52,049 nt of DNA from Brevibacillus borstelensis (GTDB lineage Bacteria; Bacillota; Bacilli; Brevibacillales; Brevibacillaceae), in contig NZ_RHHO01000041.1 in assembly GCF_003710865.1 (NCBI RefSeq), forward strand, positions 1-52,049, written 5' to 3'. Shown piece by piece: positions 17,062-30,428 of this stretch; position 1 is the first letter of the stretch; every line of letters begins with the position of its first letter. The translations under genes were made by a program, and so were the position numbers. The notes beneath the pieces were generated by a model. The model did no database searches. It saw nothing but the letters and a program-made list of their open reading frames with translations, and was not told where the DNA came from.

Positions 17062-18072
17062 GTGCCATTTCTCTTGTCCAGCCGAATCCAAAAATCTGTC
17101 GTACTGGTCGCAGCCGTTGCGGTGCTGATCGTGGCCGTCGTTGCGAGTATCTTGCTCGGCCTGCAAAATTTCCGTTTTTCGACGGCGGTGGAGGCCTATG
17201 TCAGTTTCAATGGAAGCAATGAGCATTTGATCATCAAAAATGCGCGAGTGCCCCGGGCGATCGTCGCCGCATTTGTCGGGGGGAGTCTGGCGGTAGCGGG
17301 GGCTCTTTTGCAGGCACTCACCCGCAATCCGCTTGCCTCCCCCTCTATATTTGGAATCAACTCCGGTGCAGCTTTCATGATCGTGTTGTCCCTGTTTCTC
17401 TTCGGTCCCGTGTTTTCGTTTACCGAGCTGATGTGGGTTGGCTTTATCGGAGCAAGCTTGACGGCTGTCATGGTCTACATGCTTGGATCAGCCGGACGGG
17501 GAGGGATGTCGCCGGTAAAAGTGACCCTTTCCGGCGCGGCAGTCGCTGCGTTTGCCTCGTCGCTGACATCGCTGCTCATGCTCATAGACAACATGGCGCT
17601 TGAAGAAGCCCTTAACTGGTTGATTGGATCTGTGTCGGGACGCGATTTGCGCCACGCCCTGCTGATCGTTCCCTATCTGGTATGCGGGTGGATCATTGCC
17701 TGGATGCTGGCAGGGTCCTTAAACCTGATGTCTTTGGGGGATGATGTGGCCAAAAGCCTGGGGCAAAAAATTGTCTGGGTCAAGGCAGGTATCGTGCTGG
17801 TAGTGGTTCTTCTCGCAGGAGGCGCAGTGGCTCTTGCCGGTCCGATCGGCTTTGTCGGTATCATCATCCCGCACATTTGCCGGTATCTGATCGGCTATGA
17901 TTATCGTTGGATCATTCCGTACAGTATCGTATTTGGGGCCATCTTTCTGGTGGCAGCCGATCTTATATCCCGCTTTTTGCTAATGCCCAAGGAAGTGCCT
18001 GTCGGGGTGGCAACGGCTGTGATCGGAGTTCCGTTCATCATTGCCATCGTAAGGAGGAAGGCCCATGAATAG
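17062..18072 (+). CDS. FecCD-family iron-siderophore permease (first subunit, YfiZ-like)
   Basis: A 336-residue integral membrane permease with about ten hydrophobic segments. FecCD signatures: RVPRAIVAAFVGGSLAVAGALLQALTRNPLASPSIFG near residues 63-98 and GPIGFVGIIIPHICRYLIG near 263-285, the loop that contacts the ATPase. The start is GTG 17062 with a weak AGGGAA upstream; no better in-frame start exists. It overlaps the next permease by 8 bp. Together they form the membrane channel for the binding protein at 15893. Confidence 0.92.
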   Translation: MPFLLSSRIQKSVVLVAAVAVLIVAVVASILLGLQNFRFSTAVEAYVSFNGSNEHLIIKNARVPRAIVAAFVGGSLAVAGALLQALTRNPLASPSIFGINSGAAFMIVLSLFLFGPVFSFTELMWVGFIGASLTAVMVYMLGSAGRGGMSPVKVTLSGAAVAAFASSLTSLLMLIDNMALEEALNWLIGSVSGRDLRHALLIVPYLVCGWIIAWMLAGSLNLMSLGDDVAKSLGQKIVWVKAGIVLVVVLLAGGAVALAGPIGFVGIIIPHICRYLIGYDYRWIIPYSIVFGAIFLVAADLISRFLLMPKEVPVGVATAVIGVPFIIAIVRRKAHE

Positions 18073-19105
18073 ATATACCGTTGTTCGCAGCCACAAGCCT
18101 TCGTATTCGTTCCAGATAGACAAGCGAAACATCGGTATCGTGCTGCTGCTGAGCATCCTGCTGGCAGCGGTCGCCATCATCAGCATCGGCTTGGGCAGCA
18201 TTCGCATCCCGGTCTCGGAAGTGTTGAGATCATTAGTAGGAGTGGCAGACAGTACGCATCAAATGATCGTCATAAACTTGCGAATGCCGAGAATTGTCGT
18301 TTCTCTCCTGGTCGGGGCGGCTTTGGCCGTATCGGGTGCCATCTTGCAAGCGCTGATCCGCAATCCGCTGGCCTCGCCGGATTTGACCGGGACAACTACT
18401 GGCGCAACAGCCGCGGCCGTGGCCTTTATCGCCTTTTCTGACGGAAAGTTCAGTATCCAGTGGCTGCCTTTGGTAGCCTTGGCAGGAGGTTTTTTCGCTT
18501 CCACTCTTACATACCTGGCCGCATGGAAACGGGGGGTATCTCCTTATCGGTTTGCTTTGATCGGGGTGTCCGTATCCACTGCGATGTCTGCATTGACTGT
18601 CTTTTTCATGGTCGCGGGTCCGCTGTACCTGGCATCCCAGGCGCTTGGGTGGCTGTCCGGCACGGTGTACGGCACTTCATGGGACCATGTCCTTGCTGTT
18701 TTTCCGTGGATCGCCGGATTTTTGCTGATCGCTGTCGTGCAGGCCCGCAATCTGAATGCCCAAGAGCTGGGGGAGGATGTGGCGAGAGGAGTGGGCGTAC
18801 CGGTCGAGCGTAAGCGTCTGCTGCTGGTTGCCGTCAGCGTGGCATTGGCGGGCTCGGCTGTAGGGATCGCGGGAGGAATCGGGTTTGTCGGCCTGATGGC
18901 TCCTCATATGGCCCGCAAGCTGGTGGGCTCGTCTTATGGCACGCTGCTTCCCGTCTCGGCCTTGCTGGGCGCGTTGTTGGTGCTGCTCGCGGATCTTGGA
19001 GCCCGCACACTGTTTGTTCCGCTCGATATTCCAGCCGGAGTGTTTACAGCAGCGGTGGGAGCGCCTTTTTTCATGTACCTGCTTTACAAAAGCCGGCAAG
19101 GGTAG
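18065..19105 (+). CDS. FecCD-family iron-siderophore permease (second subunit, YfhA-like)
   Basis: A 346-residue permease with about ten membrane segments. Signatures: RMPRIVVSLLVGAALAVSGAILQALIRNPLASPDL and GGIGFVGLMAPHMARKLVG. AAGGAGG precedes the ATG 18065, which lies inside the end of the first permease gene, so translation is coupled. No ATPase gene follows; the only FecE-type ATPase in the window is at 30429, suggesting sharing. A terminator follows. Confidence 0.93.
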   Translation: MNRYTVVRSHKPSYSFQIDKRNIGIVLLLSILLAAVAIISIGLGSIRIPVSEVLRSLVGVADSTHQMIVINLRMPRIVVSLLVGAALAVSGAILQALIRNPLASPDLTGTTTGATAAAVAFIAFSDGKFSIQWLPLVALAGGFFASTLTYLAAWKRGVSPYRFALIGVSVSTAMSALTVFFMVAGPLYLASQALGWLSGTVYGTSWDHVLAVFPWIAGFLLIAVVQARNLNAQELGEDVARGVGVPVERKRLLLVAVSVALAGSAVGIAGGIGFVGLMAPHMARKLVGSSYGTLLPVSALLGALLVLLADLGARTLFVPLDIPAGVFTAAVGAPFFMYLLYKSRQG

Positions 19106-19116
19106 ATTTTCATGAA

Positions 19117-19146
19117 GCGATTCCGATGGTTGGAGTCGCCTTTTTT
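19117..19146 (+). terminator. terminator of the first iron permease operon
   Basis: gcgattcc (19117-19124) pairs with ggagtcgc (19132-19139, one G-T pair), followed by TTTTTT (19141-19146). Confidence 0.8.
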
Positions 19147-19266
19147 CATGGTTCCTTTCTTTATTCAGATATTGGCAGGAAAATTGCATGAAAAAGCGAA
19201 TATAATGAAAAAAAGTGAAACTGCACATGTCGAAAAAAACTGGATACTGAGAGGGGGCGGACGCAG

Positions 19267-20643
19267 ATGAACATGGGGCTGGGGCTTTATCAAGAACAGA
19301 CACTAAAGCTTGTGATGACACCGGAGCTCAGACAGGCCATTACGATTTTACAATATTCGGCCGTCGATCTCGTCTCGTATTTGCAGGAGCAAGCCAATGA
19401 AAATCCCGTGTTCGAGCTGCAGGAAGCGGTGGTGGAGCTGGCACCGGCAAAAATGGAGAAGCCGCTGCCGGAAATTGACTGGAAGGAAATTGTAGGCAAT
19501 CGGGCGACGGGCGAATATACGGCGGGCAAAAATGAAAGCACTTACAATCCGCTGGACTTCGTCACGCAACGGTCGGTTACGCTGTATGAGCATTTGGAGC
19601 GCCAGCTCGGCTATTTCAAAAGCTTTACGCAGCCGCAGCGGAGAATCGCTCTGTTTTTGATCGGAAACCTGGACGAAAAAGGCTACCTGGAAATCACTCT
19701 GGAGGAGGCGTCCCAGCGATTGGGCGCCGATCTTGAAGAGCTGGAGGACGTCCTGACTGTTCTGCAGCATTTCGATCCTGCCGGCGTAGCCGCGAGAAGC
19801 CTGGAAGAATGTCTGCTATTGCAGCTCAGACACATGGGGAAGGACGATGATCATGTCGTTGAGATCGTCACCTCGCACCTCCAGGACCTGGCTGACTGCC
19901 GCTACCAGCGCATCGCCGACAAGGTGGGCTGTACGGTGCAGGAGGTTCAGGCGATAGCCGATCTCCTGCGGACGCTGAATCCCCGTCCAGGCGCAGCCTT
20001 TTCCCAAGTGGAGACGCGGTATGTGATTCCGGATGTAGCCGTTGAAAAGGTGGGCGACGAATACATCGTCCTGGTCAACGATGTGGCAACTCCCAGACTT
20101 AAAATCAACAGCTTTTACGAAAAAATGCTGAGCCAGCAAAAGAGCCAGGAAGAGGCGAAGCAGTTTATCCACGAAAAGCTGAACGCCGCCATGTGGCTGG
20201 CAAAAAGTCTGGAGCAGCGCCGTCTCACCCTGATGCGGGTGACGCAGGCCATCGTCGACATGCAGCGGGATTTCTTTGACCGCGGCATTCATTATTTGAA
20301 GCCGATGACGCAAAAGGAAATCGCCGAGCGGGTAGGGCTGCACGAATCGACGATCAGCCGGGCGACGAGCAACAAGTACGTACAGACGCCGCGAGGCATT
20401 TTCGAGCTGAAATACTTTTTTACCTCGGCGCTTTCTACAGCGAACGGAGAAGCGACTTCTTCGGAAAGCGTAAAACGCAGGATCAAGGCGCTGATCGAGC
20501 AGGAAGACCGGAAGCAGCCGCTGTCCGATCAGAAGCTGGCCGAAATGCTGCTGCAGGAGGGAATTGAAATTTCCCGCCGCACAGTAGCGAAGTATCGCGA
20601 GGAGATGCTGATCCCATCCTCAGCCAAACGAAAGAGGTTCTAA
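19267..20643 (+). CDS. rpoN: RNA polymerase sigma-54 factor (SigL)
   Basis: A 458-residue sigma-54. The Gln/Leu-rich activator-binding region I is at residues 1-45 (LKLVMTPELRQAITILQYS), the core-binding region about 75-250, the DNA-binding helix-turn-helix about 350-380 (MTQKEIAERVGLHESTISRA), and the RpoN box near residue 443 (SRRTVAKYREE). Sigma-54 needs an AAA+ enhancer-binding protein to open promoters; in Bacillus it controls amino-acid and acetoin catabolism genes. No such activator is in this window. GAGGGGG precedes the ATG. It lies just upstream of the CggR operon, as in B. subtilis. Confidence 0.96.
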   Translation: MNMGLGLYQEQTLKLVMTPELRQAITILQYSAVDLVSYLQEQANENPVFELQEAVVELAPAKMEKPLPEIDWKEIVGNRATGEYTAGKNESTYNPLDFVTQRSVTLYEHLERQLGYFKSFTQPQRRIALFLIGNLDEKGYLEITLEEASQRLGADLEELEDVLTVLQHFDPAGVAARSLEECLLLQLRHMGKDDDHVVEIVTSHLQDLADCRYQRIADKVGCTVQEVQAIADLLRTLNPRPGAAFSQVETRYVIPDVAVEKVGDEYIVLVNDVATPRLKINSFYEKMLSQQKSQEEAKQFIHEKLNAAMWLAKSLEQRRLTLMRVTQAIVDMQRDFFDRGIHYLKPMTQKEIAERVGLHESTISRATSNKYVQTPRGIFELKYFFTSALSTANGEATSSESVKRRIKALIEQEDRKQPLSDQKLAEMLLQEGIEISRRTVAKYREEMLIPSSAKRKRF

Positions 20644-20651
20644 GAGGTCCG

Positions 20652-20939
20652 ATGAGTTCAAAGCCATTTCAAATCGTCCTGTACGGCCGCCCCGGATGCC
20701 ATCTTTGCGACCAGGTGGAGCAACTGATCCTTCTGTTGCGGGAGGAATTTCCGCTGGAGCTGCGGCTTGTCAATATTGAGAAAGACCCCGCGCTGCATGA
20801 GCGGTACATGTTTGTCATTCCCGTAGTAGAGATTGACGGCGAGGAAGTATTTCCGTCGGTAACGCATGTGGTCACTTGGGAGGAGCTGCATGCCGAGCTG
20901 GCGAAGCGCGCGGCCAGAAAAACCGGGGAGGAAAAGTAG
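20652..20939 (+). CDS. glutaredoxin-like (DUF836) protein
   Basis: A 95-residue thioredoxin-fold protein with a CxxC pair, Cys16-His-Leu-Cys19 (YGRPGCHLCDQVE), and the cis-Pro loop IPVVEIDGEEVF. This is the glutaredoxin-like DUF836 type; it probably reduces disulfides or handles thiols, but the partner is unknown. It starts 8 nt after rpoN and is probably translated from the same transcript. Confidence 0.85.
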   Translation: MSSKPFQIVLYGRPGCHLCDQVEQLILLLREEFPLELRLVNIEKDPALHERYMFVIPVVEIDGEEVFPSVTHVVTWEELHAELAKRAARKTGEEK

Positions 20940-21044
20940 GTAGACCGAGGCAGAAAGCCCGGAAACCTCTGATCCTTTGTCCGCTACCTGCAAGCGGTCT
21001 GCGTGCAGTCGAGAGCCGGGCATATTATCATGTAATGTCATGTC

Positions 21045-21080
21045 AGATCCCTCTGCAAATCAGCGGAGGGATCTTGCATG
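21045..21080 (+). terminator. hairpin after the glutaredoxin-like gene
   Basis: agatccctc (21045-21053) pairs with gagggatct (21066-21074). Only a weak T-rich stretch follows. It insulates the CggR operon from the rpoN transcript. Confidence 0.65.
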
Positions 21081-21138
21081 TTATTTACATTTGTGCTACA
21101 TTCGAAATGAAGCTGAAGTTTTATTTTTTTTGCCTAAG

Positions 21139-21178
21139 CGGGACGTAAAATGTATGTACAGGGACAAAAAATGTCCCG
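21139..21178 (+). promoter_or_regulatory. CggR operator
   Basis: CGGGAC-N6-TGT (21139-21153) is followed by AGGGAC-N6-TGTCCC (21160-21177). This is the tandem CGGGACN6TGTC layout known for the B. subtilis CggR operator, whose repression is relieved by fructose-1,6-bisphosphate. It lies 36 nt before cggR. Confidence 0.88.
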
Positions 21179-21213
21179 ATTAGAAAAACCTTGGCAAAAA
21201 GGACGTACAGACA

Positions 21214-22239
21214 ATGCGGCGATTTATCGAAATGCAACAAAAACTGCTTCCTGACCTGATCGAGGTTATGCGGGGCCGCTACATGCTGCTGCGGTCTGTT
21301 TACCACCTGCAGCCCATCGGGAGAAGGGCTCTGGCCCAAGCGATGCAAAGCACGGAGCGGATCCTCCGGGCCGAGGTTGAGCTGTTGAAGGAAACCGGAC
21401 TTTTACATGTGACAGCGGCAGGCATGAGCCTCAGCGAAGAGGGCCAGCGCATATTGGAGGAGATGGAGCCTCTGATGGGCGACCTGTTCGGGCTGACCGA
21501 GCTGGCTGAGCGTCTGCAGCATTTGCTCGGCATCCCGCACGTGATCGTAGTGCAGGGAAACGCGGACCACTCTCCCTGGGTAAAGGAAGAGCTGGGACGG
21601 GTCGGCGCCCGGATGCTGAAGCAGTACATCCGCGAAGGAGACATCGTGGCGGTGACGGGGGGAACCTCGATCGCGAGCGTTGCCCATCATCTGTCGCCGG
21701 CGCCATCCTTTCGGGGTGTGCAGTTTGTCCCGGCCCGCGGCGGTCTGGGCGAGCGCGTAGAGCTGCAGGCAAACACCCTCGCTTCCGCCATGGCAGCCAA
21801 GACAGGCAGTTCGTACCGGCTCCTCCACGTTCCTGACCGGCTTCACCCGGAAGCCCTGCAAACGCTGATGAAGGAGCCGCAGGTGCAGGATGTGCTCTCG
21901 CTTTTGCAGCATTCGCGGATTGTGATTCACGGCATCGGCGATGCGCTCGCGATGGCGAAGCGGCGGAACTACTCGGAAGCAGAGCTGGCAGAGCTGCAGG
22001 AGGCTGGCGCGGTATCGGAGGCGTTCGGCTACTACTTCAATGCCGCAGGAGAAACCGTACACCGGATGCCCACGATCGGGCTGCAGCTGGAGGATGTACA
22101 GCGGGCCGAGACGGTGCTGTCCATCGCCGGAGGAGAAAGCAAGGCAAAAGCGATTCTTTCCTTTGCCAGACAGTCGTGCCAAAATGTACTTATTACGGAC
22201 GAAGGAGCAGCACTGGCGATTTTGTCCGAGCGACTGTAA
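21214..22239 (+). CDS. cggR: central glycolytic genes regulator CggR
   Basis: A 341-residue SorC/DeoR-type repressor: an N-terminal winged helix (about residues 15-85) and a large sugar-binding domain with VTGGTSIASVA (phosphate-binding loop) and the C-terminal GGESKAKAILSFAR. In B. subtilis it represses cggR-gapA-pgk-tpiA-pgm-eno and is released by fructose-1,6-bisphosphate. AAAAGG lies about 10 nt before the ATG. The matching operator is directly upstream, so it is self-regulated. Unusually, an antiporter gene separates it from gapA. Confidence 0.95.
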   Translation: MRRFIEMQQKLLPDLIEVMRGRYMLLRSVYHLQPIGRRALAQAMQSTERILRAEVELLKETGLLHVTAAGMSLSEEGQRILEEMEPLMGDLFGLTELAERLQHLLGIPHVIVVQGNADHSPWVKEELGRVGARMLKQYIREGDIVAVTGGTSIASVAHHLSPAPSFRGVQFVPARGGLGERVELQANTLASAMAAKTGSSYRLLHVPDRLHPEALQTLMKEPQVQDVLSLLQHSRIVIHGIGDALAMAKRRNYSEAELAELQEAGAVSEAFGYYFNAAGETVHRMPTIGLQLEDVQRAETVLSIAGGESKAKAILSFARQSCQNVLITDEGAALAILSERL

Positions 22240-22258
22240 CGCAAAGGAAGTGCGCACG

Positions 22259-24644
<2,386 letters not shown>

Positions 24645-24668
24645 CACGTAAAATAGAACTGTTGTGAA

Positions 24669-24693
24669 AAAGGGAGAGCAGCCTCTCCCTTTT
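24669..24693 (+). terminator. hairpin between gapA and pgk (attenuator or stabiliser)
   Basis: aaagggagag (24669-24678) pairs perfectly with ctctcccttt (24683-24692) around CAGC. Only three T are included, so it probably acts as a partial terminator or a 3' stabiliser of the cggR-gapA mRNA. Confidence 0.7.
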
Positions 24694-24748
24694 CCCATAT
24701 GGGGATGTTACTATTTTCGGGAAGCCATTCTACTGGGGAGGATCGTTC

Positions 24749-25933
24749 ATGAACAAGAAGTCTATCCGCGATACAGATCTGGCAGGAAAACGGGTCTTTT
24801 GCCGCGTCGATTTCAACGTGCCGATGCAGGACGGCGTGATTACGGATGATACACGGATTCGCGCTGCCGTGCCGACGATTCGGTTTTTGCGGGACGCAGG
24901 GGCCAAGGTGATTCTGGCCAGCCACTTCGGCCGTCCAAAGGGACAAGTAGTCGAAGAGATGAGACTGACTCCGGTCGCGCAGCATTTGTCCGGGCTTTTG
25001 GGAACAGAAGTAAAGAAGCTGAATGATTCTGTCGGTCCGGAGGTGGAAGCAGCAGTTGCAGGAATGCAAAACGGCGACGTCATCCTGTTGGAAAACGTCC
25101 GCTTCCATGCCGGCGAGGAAAAGAACGACCCAGAGTTGGCGAAAAGCTTTGCGCAGTTGGCTGACCTGTTTGTCAATGACGCTTTTGGCGCCGCTCACCG
25201 GGCTCATGCGTCCACGGCAGGCATTGCAGATTACATACCGGCCGTAGCCGGGCTTTTAATGGAAAAGGAAATCCGCTTCCTCGGCGGCGCGCTGTCCCGT
25301 CCAGAGCGGCCATTTACAGCCATCGTCGGCGGGGCGAAGGTGAAGGATAAAATCGCCGTGATTGAAAATCTGCTTACGAAAGTAGACCATTTGATCATTG
25401 GCGGGGGAATGGCGAATACGTTCCTCAAAGCGCAGGGCTACGGAATCGGCGCATCCCTTTGCGAGGATGACAAGCTGGACTTGGCTCGCACGCTGATGGA
25501 GCAAGCGAGAGAACGCGGCGTACAGCTGCTGATGCCGGTCGACGTAGTGGTCGCGGATCGGTTTGCCGCAGACGCAGACAAGCAGACCGTTTCCATCGAT
25601 GCCATTCCGGAAGGCTGGATGGCGCTGGACATCGGGCCGAAAACAGTCGAGCTGTATCGCAAGGTCATCGTCGACTCCAAGACCGTCGTCTGGAACGGAC
25701 CGATGGGCGTATTCGAAATGGACGCGTTTGCCAGCGGTACGATTGGCGTAGCCAAAGCAATGGAAGCATGTCAGGGCACGACGATTATCGGCGGCGGCGA
25801 TTCCGTGGCAGCTGTCGAGAAAGCGGGCGTAGCCGAGCACATGACGCATATTTCTACCGGCGGCGGCGCATCCCTGGAGTTCATGGAAGGCAAAGAGCTC
25901 CCGGGCGTGGCCGTTTTGCAGGATAACGAATAG
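24749..25933 (+). CDS. pgk: phosphoglycerate kinase
   Basis: A 394-residue phosphoglycerate kinase with the N-domain motif [11 protein letters not shown], the [10 protein letters not shown] segment and the C-domain nucleotide-binding [13 protein letters not shown]. It makes ATP from 1,3-bisphosphoglycerate. GGGGAGG precedes the ATG. It ends 14 nt before tpiA in the CggR operon. Confidence 0.97.
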   Translation: MNKKSIRDTDLAGKRVFCRVDFNVPMQDGVITDDTRIRAAVPTIRFLRDAGAKVILASHFGRPKGQVVEEMRLTPVAQHLSGLLGTEVKKLNDSVGPEVEAAVAGMQNGDVILLENVRFHAGEEKNDPELAKSFAQLADLFVNDAFGAAHRAHASTAGIADYIPAVAGLLMEKEIRFLGGALSRPERPFTAIVGGAKVKDKIAVIENLLTKVDHLIIGGGMANTFLKAQGYGIGASLCEDDKLDLARTLMEQARERGVQLLMPVDVVVADRFAADADKQTVSIDAIPEGWMALDIGPKTVELYRKVIVDSKTVVWNGPMGVFEMDAFASGTIGVAKAMEACQGTTIIGGGDSVAAVEKAGVAEHMTHISTGGGASLEFMEGKELPGVAVLQDNE

Positions 25934-25947
25934 GAGGGAGATTCCTC

Positions 25948-26700
25948 TTGAGAACCCCGATAGTTGCAGGAAACTGGAAAATGTTTAAAACGATTGCGGA
26001 GGCGAAGCAATTCGCCGAAGCTGTAAAACAGCGGGATGCTGTAGCAGGCGTGGAGCAAGTAGTCTGCGCGCCGTTTACGGCACTGGCGGCATTGGCCGAA
26101 GCGTTGAAAGGGACAGATGTGGCCCTTGGCGCACAAAACATGCATTTTGAGGAGCAGGGCGCATTTACGGGAGAAATCAGCCCGCTGATGCTGAAGGAAA
26201 TCGGCGTCCGCTATGTGATCATCGGACACTCGGAGCGCCGCCAGTACTTTAACGAAACAGACGAGAGCGTGAACAAGAAGACGCTGGCAGCCCTGAAGCA
26301 CGGCCTGCGTCCGATCGTCTGCGTCGGAGAGAGCCTGGAGGAGCGGGAAGCAGGCAAAACGGCCGAAGTCGTTCGCAAACAGACGGAAGCCGCTTTGACA
26401 GACGTTACCCCGGATCAGCTCGCAGACGTAGTCATCGCCTATGAGCCGATCTGGGCGATTGGAACGGGCAAGTCCTCGACGGCAGCGGATGCCAACGAAA
26501 CCATTGCGATTATCCGCAGTATGATTGCCGAGCGCTTCGGGCAGCAGGAAGCCGATAAAGTCCGCATTCAGTACGGCGGAAGCGTAAAGCCGGAGAACAT
26601 CGGCGGCTATATGGCCGAAAAGGACATCGACGGCGCGTTGGTAGGCGGCGCAAGCTTGACGGCAGACAGCTTTTTTGCGTTGGTCAAAGGCGCCAAATAA
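25948..26700 (+). CDS. tpiA: triosephosphate isomerase
   Basis: A 250-residue TIM barrel. Catalytic residues are visible: Asn9/Lys11 (GNWKMFK), His94 (IIGHSERR) and Glu166 ([11 protein letters not shown]). The start is TTG at 25948 with AGGAGGGA upstream. It lies between pgk and gpmI with short gaps (14 and 12 nt). Confidence 0.97.
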   Translation: MRTPIVAGNWKMFKTIAEAKQFAEAVKQRDAVAGVEQVVCAPFTALAALAEALKGTDVALGAQNMHFEEQGAFTGEISPLMLKEIGVRYVIIGHSERRQYFNETDESVNKKTLAALKHGLRPIVCVGESLEEREAGKTAEVVRKQTEAALTDVTPDQLADVVIAYEPIWAIGTGKSSTAADANETIAIIRSMIAERFGQQEADKVRIQYGGSVKPENIGGYMAEKDIDGALVGGASLTADSFFALVKGAK

Positions 26701-26712
26701 GGAGGGAACACC

Positions 26713-28254
26713 ATGACACAACGTCCGAAACCGGTAGCCCTGATCATTTTGGACGGATTCGCCCTGCGGGAGGAGACGTACGGAAACGCCGTGGCTCAGT
26801 CCAAAAAGCCCAATTTTGACCGCTACTGGAATCAGTACCCGCATGCAACCCTTCAGGCGAGCGGACTGGCTGTCGGCCTGCCGGAAGGGCAGATGGGCAA
26901 CTCCGAGGTCGGCCACCTGAACATCGGTGCCGGACGGGTTGTTTATCAGGATCTGACCCGGATCACGAAGTCCATCCAGGAAGGCGACTTTTTTGAGAAC
27001 GAAACCTTGGTGGGCGCGTTCGAGCACGCCAGGCAAAACGGCAAGCAGGTGCACTTGTTCGGACTTTTGTCCGACGGCGGTGTGCACAGCCACATCAACC
27101 ACCTGTTTGCGATTTTGGAGCTGGCGAAAAAGCAGGATGTGGACCGCGTCTTCATTCACGGCTTTTTGGACGGGCGCGACGTGGCCCCGGACAGTGCGGT
27201 TCGCTACATTGAAGAGCTGCAGCAAAAGATCGAGCAAATCGGCGTAGGCCGCATCGCGACGGTGCAGGGCCGCTATTACGCGATGGATCGGGACAAGCGC
27301 TGGGAGCGGATCGAAAAGGCGTACCGCGCCATGGTGTACGGAGATGCCCCAGCCTATACCGACCCGATCAAGGCCGTAAAAGAATCGTATGAGAAGTCGA
27401 TCATGGATGAATTCGTCATGCCGACGGTGATCACGGACGATCAGGGCAAGCCTGTTTCCACGATCCAGAACGGCGATTCGATCATCTTCTTCAACTTCCG
27501 TCCAGACCGCGCGATCCAGATCTCGCAGGCGTTTACCAACGAGGACTTCCGCGGATTTGACCGCGGGGAAGGTCGGCCGCGCGACCTGTACTTTGTCTGC
27601 CTGACTCATTTTTCCGAGTCGGTCGACGGGTATGTGGCCTACAAGCCGGCCAATCTGGACAATACGCTGGGCGAGGTGCTTTCCCAGAACGGCTTGAAGC
27701 AGCTTCGCATCGCCGAGACGGAAAAGTACCCGCATGTCACGTTCTTTTTCAGCGGCGGCCGCGAGCAGGAATTCCCGGGCGAGACCCGCATCCTGATCCC
27801 GTCCCCGAAGGTAGCGACGTACGATCTCCAGCCGGAGATGAGCGCACCGGAAGTCACGGAGGCGGTCGTGAAAGAGATCGAGGCGGAGAATTTTGACGCC
27901 ATCATTCTCAACTTTGCCAACTGCGACATGGTTGGCCACTCGGGCAAGATGGAGCCGACGATCAAGGCGGTCGAGACGGTAGATGCCTGCCTCGGAAAAG
28001 TGGTGGACGCTATCATCGCCAAAGGCGGTGTCGCCATCATCACAGCCGATCACGGCAACGCCGATCTGATGCTCGATGAGGCGGGACGTCCGATCACCTC
28101 GCACAGCACGTACCCGGTACCTGTCATTGTCACGCGCGAAGGCCTGACGCTGCGGGAAGACGGCATTTTGGCCGATTTGTCCCCGACGATGCTCCAGCTT
28201 CTGGGTGTAGAACAGCCTCCAGAGATGACAGGCAAGCCATTGACTGTGAAATAA
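26713..28254 (+). CDS. gpmI: 2,3-bisphosphoglycerate-independent phosphoglycerate mutase
   Basis: A 513-residue Mn2+-dependent mutase of the alkaline phosphatase superfamily. Asp14 (LIILDGF) and the phosphorylated Ser64 ([12 protein letters not shown]) are present, as are the C-terminal metal ligands in [10 protein letters not shown] and [10 protein letters not shown]. In Bacillus its activity depends on Mn2+ and pH, important in sporulation. AAGGAGGG precedes the ATG. Confidence 0.97.
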   Translation: MTQRPKPVALIILDGFALREETYGNAVAQSKKPNFDRYWNQYPHATLQASGLAVGLPEGQMGNSEVGHLNIGAGRVVYQDLTRITKSIQEGDFFENETLVGAFEHARQNGKQVHLFGLLSDGGVHSHINHLFAILELAKKQDVDRVFIHGFLDGRDVAPDSAVRYIEELQQKIEQIGVGRIATVQGRYYAMDRDKRWERIEKAYRAMVYGDAPAYTDPIKAVKESYEKSIMDEFVMPTVITDDQGKPVSTIQNGDSIIFFNFRPDRAIQISQAFTNEDFRGFDRGEGRPRDLYFVCLTHFSESVDGYVAYKPANLDNTLGEVLSQNGLKQLRIAETEKYPHVTFFFSGGREQEFPGETRILIPSPKVATYDLQPEMSAPEVTEAVVKEIEAENFDAIILNFANCDMVGHSGKMEPTIKAVETVDACLGKVVDAIIAKGGVAIITADHGNADLMLDEAGRPITSHSTYPVPVIVTREGLTLREDGILADLSPTMLQLLGVEQPPEMTGKPLTVK

Positions 28255-28362
28255 ACTTGCCGGGAAAAATATTTTGCAAAACGAAGAGCTTGACCGAATG
28301 ATGTTCAAATAGGTATGAATGTATGTGTAACGGAATTGGTTATACATGAAAAGCGATCATAA

Positions 28363-29664
<1,302 letters not shown>

Positions 29665-29723
29665 GGGCTGCGAGCTTTGTTGCAACTCGAAAGAAGTAAG
29701 GGTTGCTTTCCTGCAGTCTTTTG

Positions 29724-29764
29724 AAAAGAGCTTTCTCCTTGAACAGGAGGAAGCTCTTTTTATG
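29724..29764 (+). terminator. terminator of the glycolytic operon
   Basis: aaaagagctttctcct (29724-29739) pairs with aggaggaagctctttt (29745-29760, one mismatch) and is followed by TAT after a T5 run. Confidence 0.9.
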
Positions 29765-29802
29765 TGATGGGGGAGGCCCGTTATTTCTCAAAGAAGGGGG
29801 AA

Positions 29803-29919
29803 TTGGCTTTCATTCGAGACTATTGGCAACAGGCGATGGACGATTCGGAAACGAATGAACGGTTGTGCGGAGAAATAGTCAAAAGGGGTTTGGAGTATGA
29901 AGACTTCAGGAATGGTTGA
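29803..29919 (+). CDS. possible 38-residue small protein
   Basis: A short frame from TTG 29803 (MAFIRDYWQQAMDDSETNER...) to a TGA at 29917. AAGAAGGGGG lies immediately upstream but spacing is very short. The product is acidic and soluble. It is followed at once by a hairpin terminator (29934-29985), which supports transcription. Family unknown; it could equally be a non-coding stretch. Confidence 0.35.
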   Translation: MAFIRDYWQQAMDDSETNERLCGEIVKRGLEYEDFRNG

Positions 29920-29933
29920 TCTCTTGAGATTTA

Positions 29934-29985
29934 AAAAATCCGGTGCTCCCGTATAGTGACGGCAGAAACATCGGATTTTCTTTTC
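29934..29985 (+). terminator. terminator-like hairpin
   Basis: aaaatccg (29935-29942) pairs with cggatttt (29972-29979), followed by CTTTT. The gap 29665-30039 otherwise holds the eno terminator and the doubtful small frame. Confidence 0.6.
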
Positions 29986-30039
29986 GGATGCGAACATGAA
30001 AAATAATTTTACGCAGGCAGCAGCAGTCGCCAGCGGGAA

Positions 30040-30246
30040 TCATTTGTTCTGATCGCGGTCTTCCTTGCGCTCCTGGAGTTCGATCAGCCGATCGAGCTTC
30101 TCTTCGATTTGTTTCAGCCCGTCGCTGCGCGTGCTCGAATTTTGGAGAAGCTTGCGGATAAAGGCTGCAAGGGAGATGACAAAGAGTATGAGCAGTATGA
30201 CGACAACCGACATAAGAATGAGACCGGGGATGCCGATACTGTGCAA
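30040..30246 (-). CDS. small single-span membrane protein (DUF4083-like)
   Basis: A 68-residue protein with one membrane helix (about residues 7-30) and a cytoplasmic coiled-coil-like tail (SDGLKQIEEKLDRLIELQERKEDRDQ). The layout fits the DUF4083 family of small Firmicutes membrane proteins. The start is TTG at 30246 with AAAGGAG 10 nt upstream. Function unknown. Confidence 0.7.
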   Translation of the reverse strand: MHSIGIPGLILMSVVVILLILFVISLAAFIRKLLQNSSTRSDGLKQIEEKLDRLIELQERKEDRDQNK

Positions 30247-30347
30247 GGGTAGCAGCTCCTTTCAGTGGGTATATAGGAAGGATTCTCCATTTTACATAGA
30301 TTTCCTTGTACTTTCAGAAAGTTTACCCAGACTAAATCAAGCAAGCA

Positions 30348-30381
30348 TAAAAAAGGCTCCGCCGTAATACAGCGAAGCCTT
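30348..30381 (-). terminator. terminator of the siderophore permease-ATPase operon
   Basis: aaggctccgc (30353-30362) pairs with gcgaagcctt (30372-30381, one mismatch); on the minus strand it ends in a T run (30354-30349). It lies 47 nt beyond the ATPase stop. Confidence 0.85.
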
Positions 30382-30428
30382 ACTTATTTTGACAGTCATT
30401 GTCGTTCGTTACTCAGGTGATTCACTGA

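Noticed and set aside
25771..28347. 858-codon open frame on the minus strand antisense to tpiA and gpmI
   Set aside because: It is the mirror of strongly biased codons in certain glycolytic genes; the product has no domain logic, and the plus-strand genes have full catalytic motifs.
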